Notes: generated from the sequence alone by a model not told the origin. A DNA stretch of 64,000 bases from JBOFOR01 sp051654865 (GCA_051654865.1 JBOFYV010000024.1:62001-126000), one strand, 5' to 3'; positions 10,184-19,145 are shown, counted from the stretch's first letter. Translations and numbers: made by a program.

Positions 10184-10210
10184 AACTCTTAGTCTACTAA
10201 GAGTTTTTTT
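10184..10210 (+). terminator. terminator of the tRNA operon
   Basis: AACTCTTAG/CTAAGAGTT stem followed by seven T residues. Confidence 0.9.
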
Positions 10211-10230
10211 GATAATCAAAGGGGGATTTC

Positions 10231-11094
10231 ATGAAAAATAAAGCTACAAAAACTATAATAGAATTTATAGGATTATTAGTGGGATGTATATTTATGGGGA
10301 TAGGAATTAATATGTTCTTCAAACCATATACAATTGCACCAGGAGGACTTAGTGGTTTATCTGTAGTATTAAGTAAGATGACTGGATTATCTGTATCATC
10401 AATAATGTTGGCTATAGGAATACCTTTACTAGTATTTTCAATAAAGATATTAGGAAAGAATGATGCAATAAAAACATTCATAGGTATGATACTGTTATCA
10501 TTTGTTATAAAAGTAACAGAACCATTAGCATATATAGGTGCTACACAAGATATATTATTATCAGCGATATCTGGAGCTATACTATTAGGTATAGGACTAG
10601 GAGTCGTGTTTAGCATAGATGGTTCAACAGGAGGAACAGACCTTATAGCATTAATGCTAAATAGAGTATTTCCAAATATGTCAGTATCAAAATGCTTAAC
10701 GATAATTGATGGTATGGTAGTTTTATCAGCAGGCATAGCTAATAAAAACTTAGAGACAGGATTATATTCAGCTATAGCTTTATATATAATAGTTAAAGTT
10801 ATAGATGCAATAATATCTGGATTTGATTACTCTAAAGCATTTATGATAATAACATCTGATCCAGAAAAGTTAAGAAATGCTATCGTACATGATGTGAAAA
10901 AAGGTGTTACTCTACTAGAAGGTAAAGGTGGATATACAAATGATGATAAGCATATACTATTAGTTGTTGTAAATAAAAAGCAACAAGAAGTGCATCTAAA
11001 AAAACTAATTAAAAAAGAAGATCCGAATGCATTTATAATTGTAAGCGATGTACATGAAGTATTAGGGGAAGGATTTAAGTCAATAACAGCTTAA
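10231..11094 (+). CDS. YitT family membrane protein (DUF161 + DUF2179)
   Basis: The 287-aa protein has about five hydrophobic segments in residues 1-195, with the repeated glycine-rich motifs GGLSGLSVVLSK and STGGTDLIALMLNR of the YitT family. The soluble C-terminal ~90 residues (AFMIITSDPEKLRNAI to the end) form the DUF2179 domain. YitT proteins are integral membrane proteins of unknown transport function, common in multiple copies in Firmicutes. RBS AAAGGGGG. The next small gene starts 31 bp downstream without an intervening terminator, so they are likely cotranscribed. Confidence 0.92.
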   Translation: MKNKATKTIIEFIGLLVGCIFMGIGINMFFKPYTIAPGGLSGLSVVLSKMTGLSVSSIMLAIGIPLLVFSIKILGKNDAIKTFIGMILLSFVIKVTEPLAYIGATQDILLSAISGAILLGIGLGVVFSIDGSTGGTDLIALMLNRVFPNMSVSKCLTIIDGMVVLSAGIANKNLETGLYSAIALYIIVKVIDAIISGFDYSKAFMIITSDPEKLRNAIVHDVKKGVTLLEGKGGYTNDDKHILLVVVNKKQQEVHLKKLIKKEDPNAFIIVSDVHEVLGEGFKSITA

Positions 11095-11125
11095 CTATAT
11101 AAATTAAGAAAGAAGGTTTAATGTA

Positions 11126-11386
11126 ATGGAAGAAATATACAGAATAATAGAAGCAAAGATTAAAGAAGCAGGGTATTTAGGTGACGTAAATGGAGAAGAA
11201 ATATACGATGAAATATGTGACGAAATAGAAGAAAAAGAAGAAGGTAGCTACATATTTATGTCAAAAAAGGAAGACGATGTGTTTTTTGAATATAAAATAG
11301 ATGTTATGGATGAACAATTTAATTTATCATACATAATAATAAATACTCCAAACGAAAAGTTCCATATTGATTTCGATTCAAACTAA
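11126..11386 (+). CDS. small acidic hypothetical protein
   Basis: The product is an 86-residue, strongly acidic soluble protein (EEIYDEICDEIEEKEEG) with no signal peptide or membrane segment. I do not recognise the family. It has its own ribosome site (GAAGG) and lies directly behind the yitT-like gene and before a strong terminator, which supports it as a real gene and the second cistron of that unit. Confidence 0.7.
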   Translation: MEEIYRIIEAKIKEAGYLGDVNGEEIYDEICDEIEEKEEGSYIFMSKKEDDVFFEYKIDVMDEQFNLSYIIINTPNEKFHIDFDSN

Positions 11387-11389
11387 CAT

Positions 11390-11421
11390 AAAAAGATAAG
11401 TTCCTGGAACTTATCTTTTTA
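11390..11421 (+). terminator. intrinsic terminator
   Basis: AAAAGATAAGTTCC pairs with GGAACTTATCTTTTT in a nearly loopless palindrome ending in Ts. Confidence 0.9.
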
Positions 11422-11538
11422 TGTATAGGAAGATTATTAAAAATTTAATAAAAAACAGAACAACATCAATAACTATGATGCTATAATTTATATGGAGATT
11501 AATTGATTAGATAATTAAAGCTTAGAGGGGGATGGGAT

Positions 11539-11976
11539 TTGAGTTATTTAAAGAAAATACTAAAATTATCGGGGATACTTTATTTTATATTAGCAATGCT
11601 TGTGTCTATAAGAACTCCTTATAAGGAAATCATATGTAACAATAAGATAATACAAGATAATAATATAGTTGGAGATAAAGTAAATAAATCGAATAATTTT
11701 TTAGATAAATTAACAAAAGATATTAGCTTGGATAAAATTCAAGATGATTTTGGAGGAGTAATATTTTCTGGAGTTTTTGAAAATACATCGAATTTATATA
11801 TTAGAAAACTAGCACTTAAAGTTGAATATAAAGATCAAAGTGGGAAAATTGTATATGATGATTACTTATTGATAAAAGATTGTTCGCCAGGAAAAAAGAA
11901 AGAAATTAAATTAAGGCCTTATGAAAATAAAATAGTTAATGTTGAGTTAGTTACAGATTGGTACGAAGTTCAATAA
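11539..11976 (+). CDS. membrane-anchored protein with FxLYD-like domain
   Basis: This 145-aa protein has an N-terminal membrane segment (residues ~8-25). Residues ~70-145 form a beta-rich extracytoplasmic domain resembling FxLYD-type domains (VIFSGVFENTSNLYI, KVEYKDQSGKIVYDD), which are often found on Firmicute surface proteins. The start is TTG, placed 9 nt after a GGGGG ribosome site; no in-frame ATG fits. It is monocistronic. Function unknown; assignment to FxLYD is by motif appearance only. Confidence 0.65.
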   Translation: MSYLKKILKLSGILYFILAMLVSIRTPYKEIICNNKIIQDNNIVGDKVNKSNNFLDKLTKDISLDKIQDDFGGVIFSGVFENTSNLYIRKLALKVEYKDQSGKIVYDDYLLIKDCSPGKKKEIKLRPYENKIVNVELVTDWYEVQ

Positions 11977-11978
11977 CG

Positions 11979-12013
11979 AATCCTCCTTTATATATTAAGG
12001 GAGGATTTTTTTT
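11979..12013 (+). terminator. intrinsic terminator
   Basis: AATCCTCC/GGAGGATT stem with an AT-rich loop and eight Ts. Confidence 0.9.
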
Positions 12014-12150
12014 ATAAAATAACTTTAAATGTATATATGAATAAGTGAAGGGGAAATTTAAGATAGAGTTTATGAAACGTAGAAACATATATAAACGAAA
12101 ATAAATAGTCAGAAAAAAATAATTAGTTAGGATATTGTGAATAAAACATA

Positions 12151-12179
12151 TTGAAACAAAATTCGACATAATATATAAT
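12151..12179 (+). promoter_or_regulatory. sigma-A promoter of the DUF969-DUF979-pcp operon
   Basis: TTGAAA (12151-12156) and TATAAT (12174-12179) are spaced by 17 bp, about 57 bp before the first ATG. Confidence 0.8.
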
Positions 12180-12235
12180 TAATAACAAGAAGTTTCAGTG
12201 TCGAAATTTGGAATTAAGGAAGGAGTACACAATAT

Positions 12236-12907
12236 ATGATTAAACTTATAGGAGTTTTAATTGTTGTAATAGGGTTTATATTCAAAGTAGAAACCTTATT
12301 TACAGTATTAGTAGCAGGAATCGCTACAGGCCTAGTGGCAGGATTAGATATAAATGAAATATTAACAATATTAGGTCAATCATTTGTAGGAAATAGAGCG
12401 GTATCGTTATTTATATTAACTTTACCAGTTATAGGAATACTAGAAAGATATGGGCTTAGACAAAGAGCAGTATACTTAATAGAAAAGATAGGAAAGCTTA
12501 CAGCAGGTGGAGTATTAAGTATATATATGTTTGCAAGACAAATTGCAGGGGCTTTATCGATAAGAATGAGTGGTCATCCTCAATTTGTTAGACCATTAGT
12601 AAACCCAATGGCTCAGGCAGCAGCAGTAAGCAAGCATAAGAATGTTGATGAAGAAGATCAAGAACAGATAAAAGCTTTATCAGCAGCGTCTGAAAATTAC
12701 GGAAATTTCTATGGTCAAAACTTATTTGCGGGCAGTAGTGGAGTTTTATTAATAGCATCTACTTTATCAGAATTAAATTACAATGTAAGTGGTTTAGACA
12801 TAGCTAAAGCAAGTATTATTATGGCAGTTATTGCATTCTTAGTAGTAGCTTTACAAAATTACTTATTTGACAAAAAATTAGATAAAAAGTACGGTAAAAA
12901 TAAGTAA
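12236..12907 (+). CDS. DUF969 family membrane protein
   Basis: The 223-aa integral membrane protein has about five hydrophobic stretches and conserved loops RMSGHPQFVRPLVNPMAQAA and NYGNFYGQNLFAGSSG, matching the DUF969 family. DUF969 is almost always followed by DUF979, as here (17 bp gap), suggesting that the two form one membrane complex, probably a transporter split in two. The downstream pcp and cyclotransferase genes suggest a pyroglutamate-related substrate; this is inference. Confidence 0.88.
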   Translation: MIKLIGVLIVVIGFIFKVETLFTVLVAGIATGLVAGLDINEILTILGQSFVGNRAVSLFILTLPVIGILERYGLRQRAVYLIEKIGKLTAGGVLSIYMFARQIAGALSIRMSGHPQFVRPLVNPMAQAAAVSKHKNVDEEDQEQIKALSAASENYGNFYGQNLFAGSSGVLLIASTLSELNYNVSGLDIAKASIIMAVIAFLVVALQNYLFDKKLDKKYGKNK

Positions 12908-12924
12908 AATAGGAGGAGAGCACA

Positions 12925-13857
12925 GTGCAAAACTTTTTAGATATATCGTTAGAAATTTTTTATGCTTTAATGGGACTATTAATGGTATTTATAGCTGTTA
13001 AATCATACAAAACTATAGATGGTAATAAAAAATATGGAACAGCGATTTTCTGGATATTAATGGCCATACCATTTATATTTGGTAAAGTACTACCTGCTAA
13101 TATAGTCGGTATAATATTAATAGTATCAAGTTTATTAACAGTTACAAAACAAGTGGTGTTTGCTAAGTATGATATGCCAGATGAAGAATTTGGTCAAAAG
13201 CATGCAGATAAATTAGGAAATAAAATTTTCTTACCATCTTTAGTCTTAGCGTTTACTGCAGTTGCAGTTGCAATGATACTTAAAAACTTTGGTAACTCAT
13301 CACAATTCGCAATAGGTGCAGGATCACTTATAGCATTATTATCTGCATTTATGTTAACTAGAGCTAAAACAACTACGACAGTTGATGATAGTGCAAGATT
13401 ATTACAACAGATGGGTCCAGCAAGTATGTTACCACAACTATTAGTTGCTTTAGGGGCTTTATTTACTCAAGCAGGAGTTGGAGAGGTAATATCAGGAATG
13501 ATATCAGGAATAGTTCCTGCAGACAGCAGATTCTTTGGTGTAGTAGCATATTGTTTAGGTATGGCTATATTCACTATGATAATGGGTAATGCTTTTGCAG
13601 CATTTTCTGTTATAACAGCAGGTATAGGAGTTCCGTTTGTACTAGCACAAGGCGCTAATCCTGCAATAGTAGGTGCGTTAGCATTAACTGCAGGATATTG
13701 TGGAACATTACTAACACCTATGGCTGCTAATTTTAATATAGTACCATCAGCATTATTAGAAATGAAAAAGCAGTATGATGTTATTAAATATCAAGCTCCA
13801 GTAGCTATAATATTATTAATAATTCATATATTTGCTATGTATTTCTTAGCATTTTAA
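12925..13857 (+). CDS. DUF979 family membrane protein
   Basis: The 310-aa protein has roughly eight to nine membrane segments and the signatures MGPASMLPQLLVALGALFTQAG and YCGTLLTPMAANFNIVP. It matches DUF979, the constant partner of DUF969. The start is GTG, 4 nt after AGGAGGAGAGC. The NFNIVP-type loop and repeated glycine-rich helices resemble secondary transporters. It is the second gene of the operon, 32 bp ahead of pcp. Confidence 0.88.
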   Translation: MQNFLDISLEIFYALMGLLMVFIAVKSYKTIDGNKKYGTAIFWILMAIPFIFGKVLPANIVGIILIVSSLLTVTKQVVFAKYDMPDEEFGQKHADKLGNKIFLPSLVLAFTAVAVAMILKNFGNSSQFAIGAGSLIALLSAFMLTRAKTTTTVDDSARLLQQMGPASMLPQLLVALGALFTQAGVGEVISGMISGIVPADSRFFGVVAYCLGMAIFTMIMGNAFAAFSVITAGIGVPFVLAQGANPAIVGALALTAGYCGTLLTPMAANFNIVPSALLEMKKQYDVIKYQAPVAIILLIIHIFAMYFLAF

Positions 13858-13889
13858 AAATATAAATAGCATCAGAGGAGGTAGCAAAA

Positions 13890-14531
13890 ATGAAAGTTTT
13901 ATTAACAGGATTTGATCCATTTGGAGGAGAACCAGTAAACCCAGCAGAAGAAGCTGTAAAAATGGTAAGTGAAAAAATAAATGGAGCACAAGTAATAAAA
14001 ATAACTATTCCAACAGTCAGAACTAAATCAGTAAAAGCTATAGAAGAAGCTATAGAAAAGCATAAACCAGATATAGTTATATCAGTAGGACAAGCTGGAG
14101 GAAGATTTGATATAACTCCTGAAAGAGTTGCAATAAATATAGATGATTTTAGAATAAAAGATAATGAAGGAAACCAACCAACTGATGAAATGATTTATGG
14201 AGATGGTCAACCAGCATATTTTTCAAATTTACCAATAAAAGCAATGGTGAAGCATATGAATGAAAATAAAATACCTGCAACTGTTTCAAATACAGCTGGT
14301 ACATTTGTATGTAACCATGTAATGTATGGTATTTTATATATGATAGATAAAAAGTACCCGAACATAAAAGGTGGATTTATTCATATACCATATATGACTT
14401 CTCAAGTAATAGATAAAAAAGGTACACCATATATGTCATTAGAAGAAATAGTTAAAGGATTAGAACTAGCAATAGAAGCTTGTACTATATATAATGAAGA
14501 TATAAAAGCTATAGGTGGAGAGATATGTTAA
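13890..14531 (+). CDS. pcp: pyrrolidone-carboxylate (pyroglutamyl) peptidase I
   Basis: This 213-aa cysteine peptidase removes N-terminal pyroglutamate (5-oxoproline) from peptides. The C15 family signatures are clear: LLTGFDPFGGEPVNPA at the N-terminus, GQAGGRFDITPERVA with the catalytic Glu, SNTAGTFVCNHVMYG with the nucleophilic Cys, and GGFIHIPYMTSQ with the catalytic His. Length is normal. RBS GAGGAGG. It follows the DUF969/DUF979 pair, and its stop overlaps the next gene by 7 nt, indicating translational coupling. Confidence 0.96.
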   Translation: MKVLLTGFDPFGGEPVNPAEEAVKMVSEKINGAQVIKITIPTVRTKSVKAIEEAIEKHKPDIVISVGQAGGRFDITPERVAINIDDFRIKDNEGNQPTDEMIYGDGQPAYFSNLPIKAMVKHMNENKIPATVSNTAGTFVCNHVMYGILYMIDKKYPNIKGGFIHIPYMTSQVIDKKGTPYMSLEEIVKGLELAIEACTIYNEDIKAIGGEIC

Positions 14532-14941
14532 TAGATAAAGTTTTTGTCTATGGAAGCTTAAGAAGTGATATGTTTAATTATGAAAAACTACTAAAGGGAA
14601 AAGTTTCAAAGGTACAAAAGGGTAGTATAAGAGGTATGTTATTTCACATTGAAAATAAAGGATATCCAGCTGTAATACAAGGATATGATAGAATTCAAGG
14701 AGAATTAATGGGACTTAAAAATTTTGAACAAACTCTTAGAGAACTTGATGAGTTAGAAAATTATACCGTGGACAACAATATAAACTGTGAATATATAAGA
14801 AAAAGAGTAGAGGTAGAATTAGATAATGGACAAATAGTAGAGGCGTATTACTATGAATATAATCCAAAATCTAGTATGAATATAAATGATAAATTAATTC
14901 CAGTTTTGAATGGTGATTGGAAACAATATATGAATGCATAA
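14525..14941 (+). CDS. gamma-glutamylcyclotransferase-like protein
   Basis: The 138-aa protein starts with VFVYGSLRSDMFNYEKLL, the YGSLR phosphate/amino-group binding loop of the GGCT/AIG2 fold. A candidate catalytic acid lies in LRELDELENYTVD. Enzymes of this fold convert gamma-glutamyl amines or peptides to 5-oxoproline. The gene overlaps pcp by 7 nt and ends the operon, so two neighbouring enzymes both release 5-oxoproline, from different substrates. The exact substrate is unknown. Confidence 0.87.
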   Translation: MLIDKVFVYGSLRSDMFNYEKLLKGKVSKVQKGSIRGMLFHIENKGYPAVIQGYDRIQGELMGLKNFEQTLRELDELENYTVDNNINCEYIRKRVEVELDNGQIVEAYYYEYNPKSSMNINDKLIPVLNGDWKQYMNA

Positions 14942-14979
14942 AAATAAAGACCTAGAGGTACATCTAGGTCTTTATTTTT
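14942..14979. terminator. bidirectional terminator
   Basis: AAATAAAGACCTAGA pairs with TCTAGGTCTTTATTT around a 6-nt loop; it serves the pcp operon and the convergent gene at 14994-15503. Confidence 0.9.
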
Positions 14980-14993
14980 ATTGTATTTTAGTA

Positions 14994-15503
14994 TTAAATT
15001 ACTTTTAAAATGGGCTTAAATGTTAAAGTAAATTCTTCTGTTTTTTTCCAGGTTTTATCTAAAGAAATAGATTTTTTATTTCCGTAAGATAAGCTTTTAG
15101 CCCATGGGGGGATTCTAAATATGATACAAAAATCAACAGGTTTTTCTACTGTTATTATAAATTTAACTTCGTATTCAAGTGGATAATTAGTTACTTGTTC
15201 AATGCAAACTTTAACATCATTTATAATAGTTTCTAGTATGTAAGATCCATACAAAGTACAAACTAAATTATTTCCTTCTCTTAGCCACATAGATTTTAAA
15301 TATAGAGGATTATTATAATGATTATGAGTTTTGTAATAATCAAATAAAAGTAATTCTATTTTATCAGCATAGTCAAAATTACCAGTCTCATTCAGTTGTA
15401 GACAATAATATTCTATACAGTTATTAATATAGTTAACATTTTGAGTATTACTAATACAGGGTATTGTGTTTAAATACTTAATATTAGAGTGTAAATTAGT
15501 CAT
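14994..15503 (-). CDS. short GH127 (DUF1680)-like protein, condensed C-terminal part
   Basis: The 169-aa product resembles the C-terminal portion of GH127 beta-L-arabinofuranosidase-like proteins, by motif memory: TGNFDYADKIE (compare the TG..YAD.IE repeat helix), NLVCTLYGSYILE, a TNYPLEYEVKFIITVEKP strand pair, IIFRIPPWA (family: LRIPGWA) and SISLDKTWKK. The catalytic (alpha/alpha)6 barrel of the ~600-aa enzymes is absent, so it cannot be an intact hydrolase. The ORF is undamaged and has a good AGGAGGA ribosome site, so it may be a retained accessory domain instead of a decaying pseudogene. Not assigned a function. Confidence 0.6.
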   Translation of the reverse strand: MTNLHSNIKYLNTIPCISNTQNVNYINNCIEYYCLQLNETGNFDYADKIELLLFDYYKTHNHYNNPLYLKSMWLREGNNLVCTLYGSYILETIINDVKVCIEQVTNYPLEYEVKFIITVEKPVDFCIIFRIPPWAKSLSYGNKKSISLDKTWKKTEEFTLTFKPILKVI

Positions 15504-15765
15504 ACAAGTTCCTCCTAATACTTATAATAATACATACATATATAAAATAATGTAGAAAAATGAAAAATACACTATAGAATTATTTTATATAGTATATATA
15601 AATTTATATGAATAAAAATATAAAAATATGCAATACTTTGAAGTTACTTGTTGAGTATGTGAATAATATGTAGAATAATAAAATTATATTTAACAGAAAC
15701 TTAACATAACTATATAAAAAAATTATTATAATCTATCTTAAGTAACACATAAAGGGGGGCTAAAA

Positions 15766-17700
15766 ATGAATAAAGCAGTTAGTAAGAAATTATCAAAAGA
15801 AGCTTATGGGGGAGTGCCTGGAAAAGATTATGTTCCTTATATCACGGATAAGTCTAGAACAGGAGGGAATATAGCAGTTCTTATAATAGGTCTTGTACTT
15901 GCCTCAGTTTTTGCAGCTTCAACTGCATACTCAGGAATGAAAGCAGGGCTTACTGTAGCAGCAGGTATACCAGGAGCTATTATAGGGTCAGCATTTGTTA
16001 GCGCATTGGCTAAGCAAAAAGGAATACTAGGTAAAAACTTAATTCAAGGTATGTCTAGTGGAGGAGAATCAGTAGCTAGCGGTATGATATTTGTTCTGCC
16101 TTCAGTTATACTAATTGGATGCCAAGTTTCCTTCTTTGAAGGTGTGGCTGTAGGTATAGCAGGGGTTTTATTTGGAATTGGATGTGCATCATTAGTACAT
16201 AATTACCTAATAGTCGAAGAGCATGGTAAGTTAATGTATCCAGAATCTATGGCAATAAGTGAAACACTAGTAGCATCAGATGTTGGTGGGGATTCAATTA
16301 AGTATATGGGAATAGGATTTGGAATAGGTGGATTTTTAACTTTATTAACAGGAACATTTTTTAATTGGACTAATAATGTTATAAGTTATATAGGAAATGG
16401 ATTTTATAAATGGAAGTTCCAAATGGAAGTTAATCCATTACTTTTAGGAATAGGATTTATAGTAGGCTTAGAGGTATCCTTAACTATGTTTGCAGGATCA
16501 ATACTTGCTAACTTTGGTATAATGCCATTAATAGGCTATTTTTCAGGGATGGCTCAAGATGGTCTAATGGTATGGAATAACCCTTCATTAGCAATAAATC
16601 AAATGGATGTTAATGCAATAGGAAGTAGCTATGTAAAATATATAGGTGCAGGTATGATGCTTTGTGGAGGATTAATAGGAGCAATAAAGCTTATACCTAC
16701 AATAATAGCATCAGTTAAAGAAACTCTTAAAGCAAAATCAAGTATAGGTGGAGATAAAAACTCTTCTTCAATGCAAAATATTATATTATTAGGTGGAATA
16801 ATAATAGGATTTATAGGGGCATTTATAGTGTCAGGTAATATAACAATGGCAATAATAGGAGCCTTATTGAGTTTTATATTATCATTATTATTTGTTATAG
16901 TATCAGGACGCTTAACAGGTACGATAGGAACATCTAACTTACCAGTATCAGGAATGACAATAGCATCATTAGTTATAGTAACATTAATATTTGTTTCAAT
17001 GGGATGGACAGGACAAGAAGAAAATAAATCATTATTATTATTTGGTACATTTATAGTAGTTGCTATAGCTATGGCAGGAGGATATAGCCAGTCACAAAAG
17101 GTTACATTCATAATAGGTGGAAACAAAAATGAAATGCAACGTTATTTTACTTTAGCAGGTATTGTGGGGGTAGTAGTAGTAGTAGGAACTATAATGTTAT
17201 TATCAAGTAAATTAGCAGTTACTGGAGAGGAAGCACAGTTTGCCCTACCACAAGCAAATTTAATGGCGACATTAACATCTGGTATAATGTCAGGTCAACT
17301 ACCATGGGATATGATTTTGGTTGGAATATTTATGGCTATAGTATTATACTTCTTAAAATTACCAATAATGACAGTTGCTATAGGATTCTATTTACCAATT
17401 GCAACAACTTCTATAATACTAGTAGGAGCATTAGTAAGAGTATTAGTTGAAAAAGTATCTAAATCAGAAGAAGAGAAGGAAGTTAAAGTTTCAAATGGTA
17501 TAAGTCTATCATCAGGTCTTGTAGCTGGTGGTTCTATAATAGGTTTAATAGGCATAATATGCCAAGTTACAGGGATAGTAACTGTTGGTACACCAGAAGG
17601 TTTTGCAGCAGGAAATGGAATGGCAATTGTATTACTTATAGCATTAGTAATACTTTCAACTGTTCCAATTATATCATCAAAGGTAAAAAATAATGACTAA
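15766..17700 (+). CDS. OPT family oligopeptide transporter
   Basis: The 644-aa polytopic membrane protein (about 14-15 hydrophobic segments) has motifs of the bacterial OPT/YSL family: LASVFAASTAYSGMKAGLTVAAGIPGA near the N-terminus, NLIQGMSSGGESVASG, and PESMAISETLVASD. Family members import oligopeptides or metal chelates using proton coupling. RBS AAAGGGGGG; a TATAAT at 15727-15732 is a possible -10. Its last 8 nt overlap the PqqD-like gene, so the two are cotranslated. Confidence 0.92.
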   Translation: MNKAVSKKLSKEAYGGVPGKDYVPYITDKSRTGGNIAVLIIGLVLASVFAASTAYSGMKAGLTVAAGIPGAIIGSAFVSALAKQKGILGKNLIQGMSSGGESVASGMIFVLPSVILIGCQVSFFEGVAVGIAGVLFGIGCASLVHNYLIVEEHGKLMYPESMAISETLVASDVGGDSIKYMGIGFGIGGFLTLLTGTFFNWTNNVISYIGNGFYKWKFQMEVNPLLLGIGFIVGLEVSLTMFAGSILANFGIMPLIGYFSGMAQDGLMVWNNPSLAINQMDVNAIGSSYVKYIGAGMMLCGGLIGAIKLIPTIIASVKETLKAKSSIGGDKNSSSMQNIILLGGIIIGFIGAFIVSGNITMAIIGALLSFILSLLFVIVSGRLTGTIGTSNLPVSGMTIASLVIVTLIFVSMGWTGQEENKSLLLFGTFIVVAIAMAGGYSQSQKVTFIIGGNKNEMQRYFTLAGIVGVVVVVGTIMLLSSKLAVTGEEAQFALPQANLMATLTSGIMSGQLPWDMILVGIFMAIVLYFLKLPIMTVAIGFYLPIATTSIILVGALVRVLVEKVSKSEEEKEVKVSNGISLSSGLVAGGSIIGLIGIICQVTGIVTVGTPEGFAAGNGMAIVLLIALVILSTVPIISSKVKNND

Positions 17701-18034
17701 TAATGAAGTGCTACAAATTGTATTTAGGGTTAAACAAAATATTAAATTTGATATTGAAAATAATGGAATAGTGACTATTTATGAAAAACAAGATCACTGG
17801 ATACAAAACCTATTTAGAAAATTAAAAATTAAGATACCAACATATAAAAAAATTAGCTTAGATGAATATGGTAGTTATATATTTTTAAATATAGACGGAA
17901 ATAAAACAGTAAAAGAGCTAGGTAAATGCTTAGAGTGTGAGTTTGGAAAAGAAATACACCCTCTTTATGAAAGACTTCTTTTATTTCTAAATCATATAGA
18001 AGTTAATTGTGAATATATTGAGAAAATTAGTTAA
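17693..18034 (+). CDS. PqqD-like protein (RRE fold)
   Basis: The 113-aa protein has a PqqD-type C-terminal half: LDEYGSYIFLNIDGNKTVKELGKCL matches the family's pattern of a helix ending in W/Y.l.dG..tv.el. PqqD proteins are small peptide-binding winged-helix (RRE) proteins that present precursor peptides to radical-SAM or other modification enzymes. The gene starts inside the OPT transporter gene (8-nt overlap). No radical-SAM enzyme, precursor peptide or RiPP protease is nearby, so the role is not the classical one or the partners are elsewhere. Confidence 0.75.
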   Translation: MTNNEVLQIVFRVKQNIKFDIENNGIVTIYEKQDHWIQNLFRKLKIKIPTYKKISLDEYGSYIFLNIDGNKTVKELGKCLECEFGKEIHPLYERLLLFLNHIEVNCEYIEKIS

Positions 18035-18038
18035 TTAG

Positions 18039-18084
18039 TAAAAAGCTAACTTAAAGGTTTAATTAAACCTTAAGTTAGCTTTTT
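18039..18084 (+). terminator. long-stem terminator of OPT/PqqD operon
   Basis: AAAAAGCTAACTTAAAGGTTT pairs with AAACCTTAAGTTAGCTTTTT with one bulged base and an AATT loop. Confidence 0.92.
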
Positions 18085-18102
18085 AATTTTAAAAATATAA
18101 AT

Positions 18103-18131
18103 TTGCACACTTAAATTATATTAGTTATAAT
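18103..18131 (+). promoter_or_regulatory. sigma-A promoter before HD hydrolase
   Basis: TTGCAC (18103-18108), 17-bp spacer, TATAAT (18126-18131), 46 bp before the ATG. Confidence 0.75.
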
Positions 18132-18176
18132 ATATAAAAGCTATTTTAGTAAATATTTGACAATAAGGAGATATCA

Positions 18177-19145
18177 ATGATATTAAATGATTATATTTAT
18201 GGTACATTTGAGGTAGAACCGGTTTTACAAGAAATAATAGAAACTAAAGAAATGCAACGATTAAAAGGCGTTTACCAAGGTGGTGCAAGTGTCTTAGTAA
18301 ATAAAGAGTGGAATGTAACAAGATATGAACATAGTGTAGGAACTATGCTATTGATACGACTATTAAATGGATGTATAGAAGAACAAATAGCTGGATTAAT
18401 TCACGATATATCCCATACTGCATTCTCACATGTCATAGATTTAGTTTTAGATAATGAAGACGAAGATTACCATGAAAGTATATTTGAAAAAGTTATTTAT
18501 AATTCAAATATACCTAAAATACTAGAAAAATATGGATATGATATAAACATAATAATAGATGAAAGTAAATGGAGTATTTTAGAGAAAAAGGCTCCTAAAT
18601 TATGTGCAGATCGAGTAGATTATACTCTAAGGGATATGTATAAGTACGGTAAAATAAATGATAAAGATATAGATAAATTTATTAAATCACTTCAGGTAAC
18701 TAATGGTGAAATAGTTATTAATTCTATTGAAATGGCTGAATGGTTTGTTAGTATATACAATTGTGAAGTAGGGGAATACTTTATGAACCCATTAAATCTA
18801 TATGCATACGACAAGCTTTCAAAAGCAATAAAAATAAGCTTAAATTTAGATGAATTGAGTAAAGAAGACTTTTTAAAAGAAGATAAGGATATAATAGAAG
18901 TTTTAAGAAGCTCAAAAAGTAATAATGTTAAATCTATAATAAAAGAATTGAATACATCACTATATGTAGTAGAGAATAAAATGGATTTCGATATACATAA
19001 AACTACTAAACTAAGATTTATTAATCCTACTATAATAGTAGATGATAAATGTATACAGGCATCTGAAATATCTAATAATATACATAATATGAATATAGAA
19101 CTTAAAGAAAAATTAAAAAATGGAGTATACATAAAAAAAATATAG
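18177..19145 (+). CDS. HD-domain phosphohydrolase
   Basis: This 322-aa protein has an HD metal-binding signature: RYEHSVGTM supplies the first His, LIHDISHTAFSH the HD pair, and KLCADRVDYTLRDM the distal Asp. The arrangement resembles dGTPase-like HD proteins that hydrolyse nucleotides; no GD-GYP or nucleotidyltransferase domain is present. The second half (~200-322) is unassigned. RBS AAGGAG. The carbonic anhydrase gene follows after 17 bp, so the pair is probably one operon. Confidence 0.85.
   Translation: MILNDYIYGTFEVEPVLQEIIETKEMQRLKGVYQGGASVLVNKEWNVTRYEHSVGTMLLIRLLNGCIEEQIAGLIHDISHTAFSHVIDLVLDNEDEDYHESIFEKVIYNSNIPKILEKYGYDINIIIDESKWSILEKKAPKLCADRVDYTLRDMYKYGKINDKDIDKFIKSLQVTNGEIVINSIEMAEWFVSIYNCEVGEYFMNPLNLYAYDKLSKAIKISLNLDELSKEDFLKEDKDIIEVLRSSKSNNVKSIIKELNTSLYVVENKMDFDIHKTTKLRFINPTIIVDDKCIQASEISNNIHNMNIELKEKLKNGVYIKKI

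Noticed and set aside
10197..10736. Long open reading frame on the minus strand opposite the YitT gene, and similar ones opposite the OPT (16629-17126), YhgE (22012-22500) and MFS (56136-56645) genes
   Set aside because: They lie entirely within well-supported genes, lack ribosome sites and have biased compositions expected from the reverse complement of membrane or coiled-coil coding sequence.
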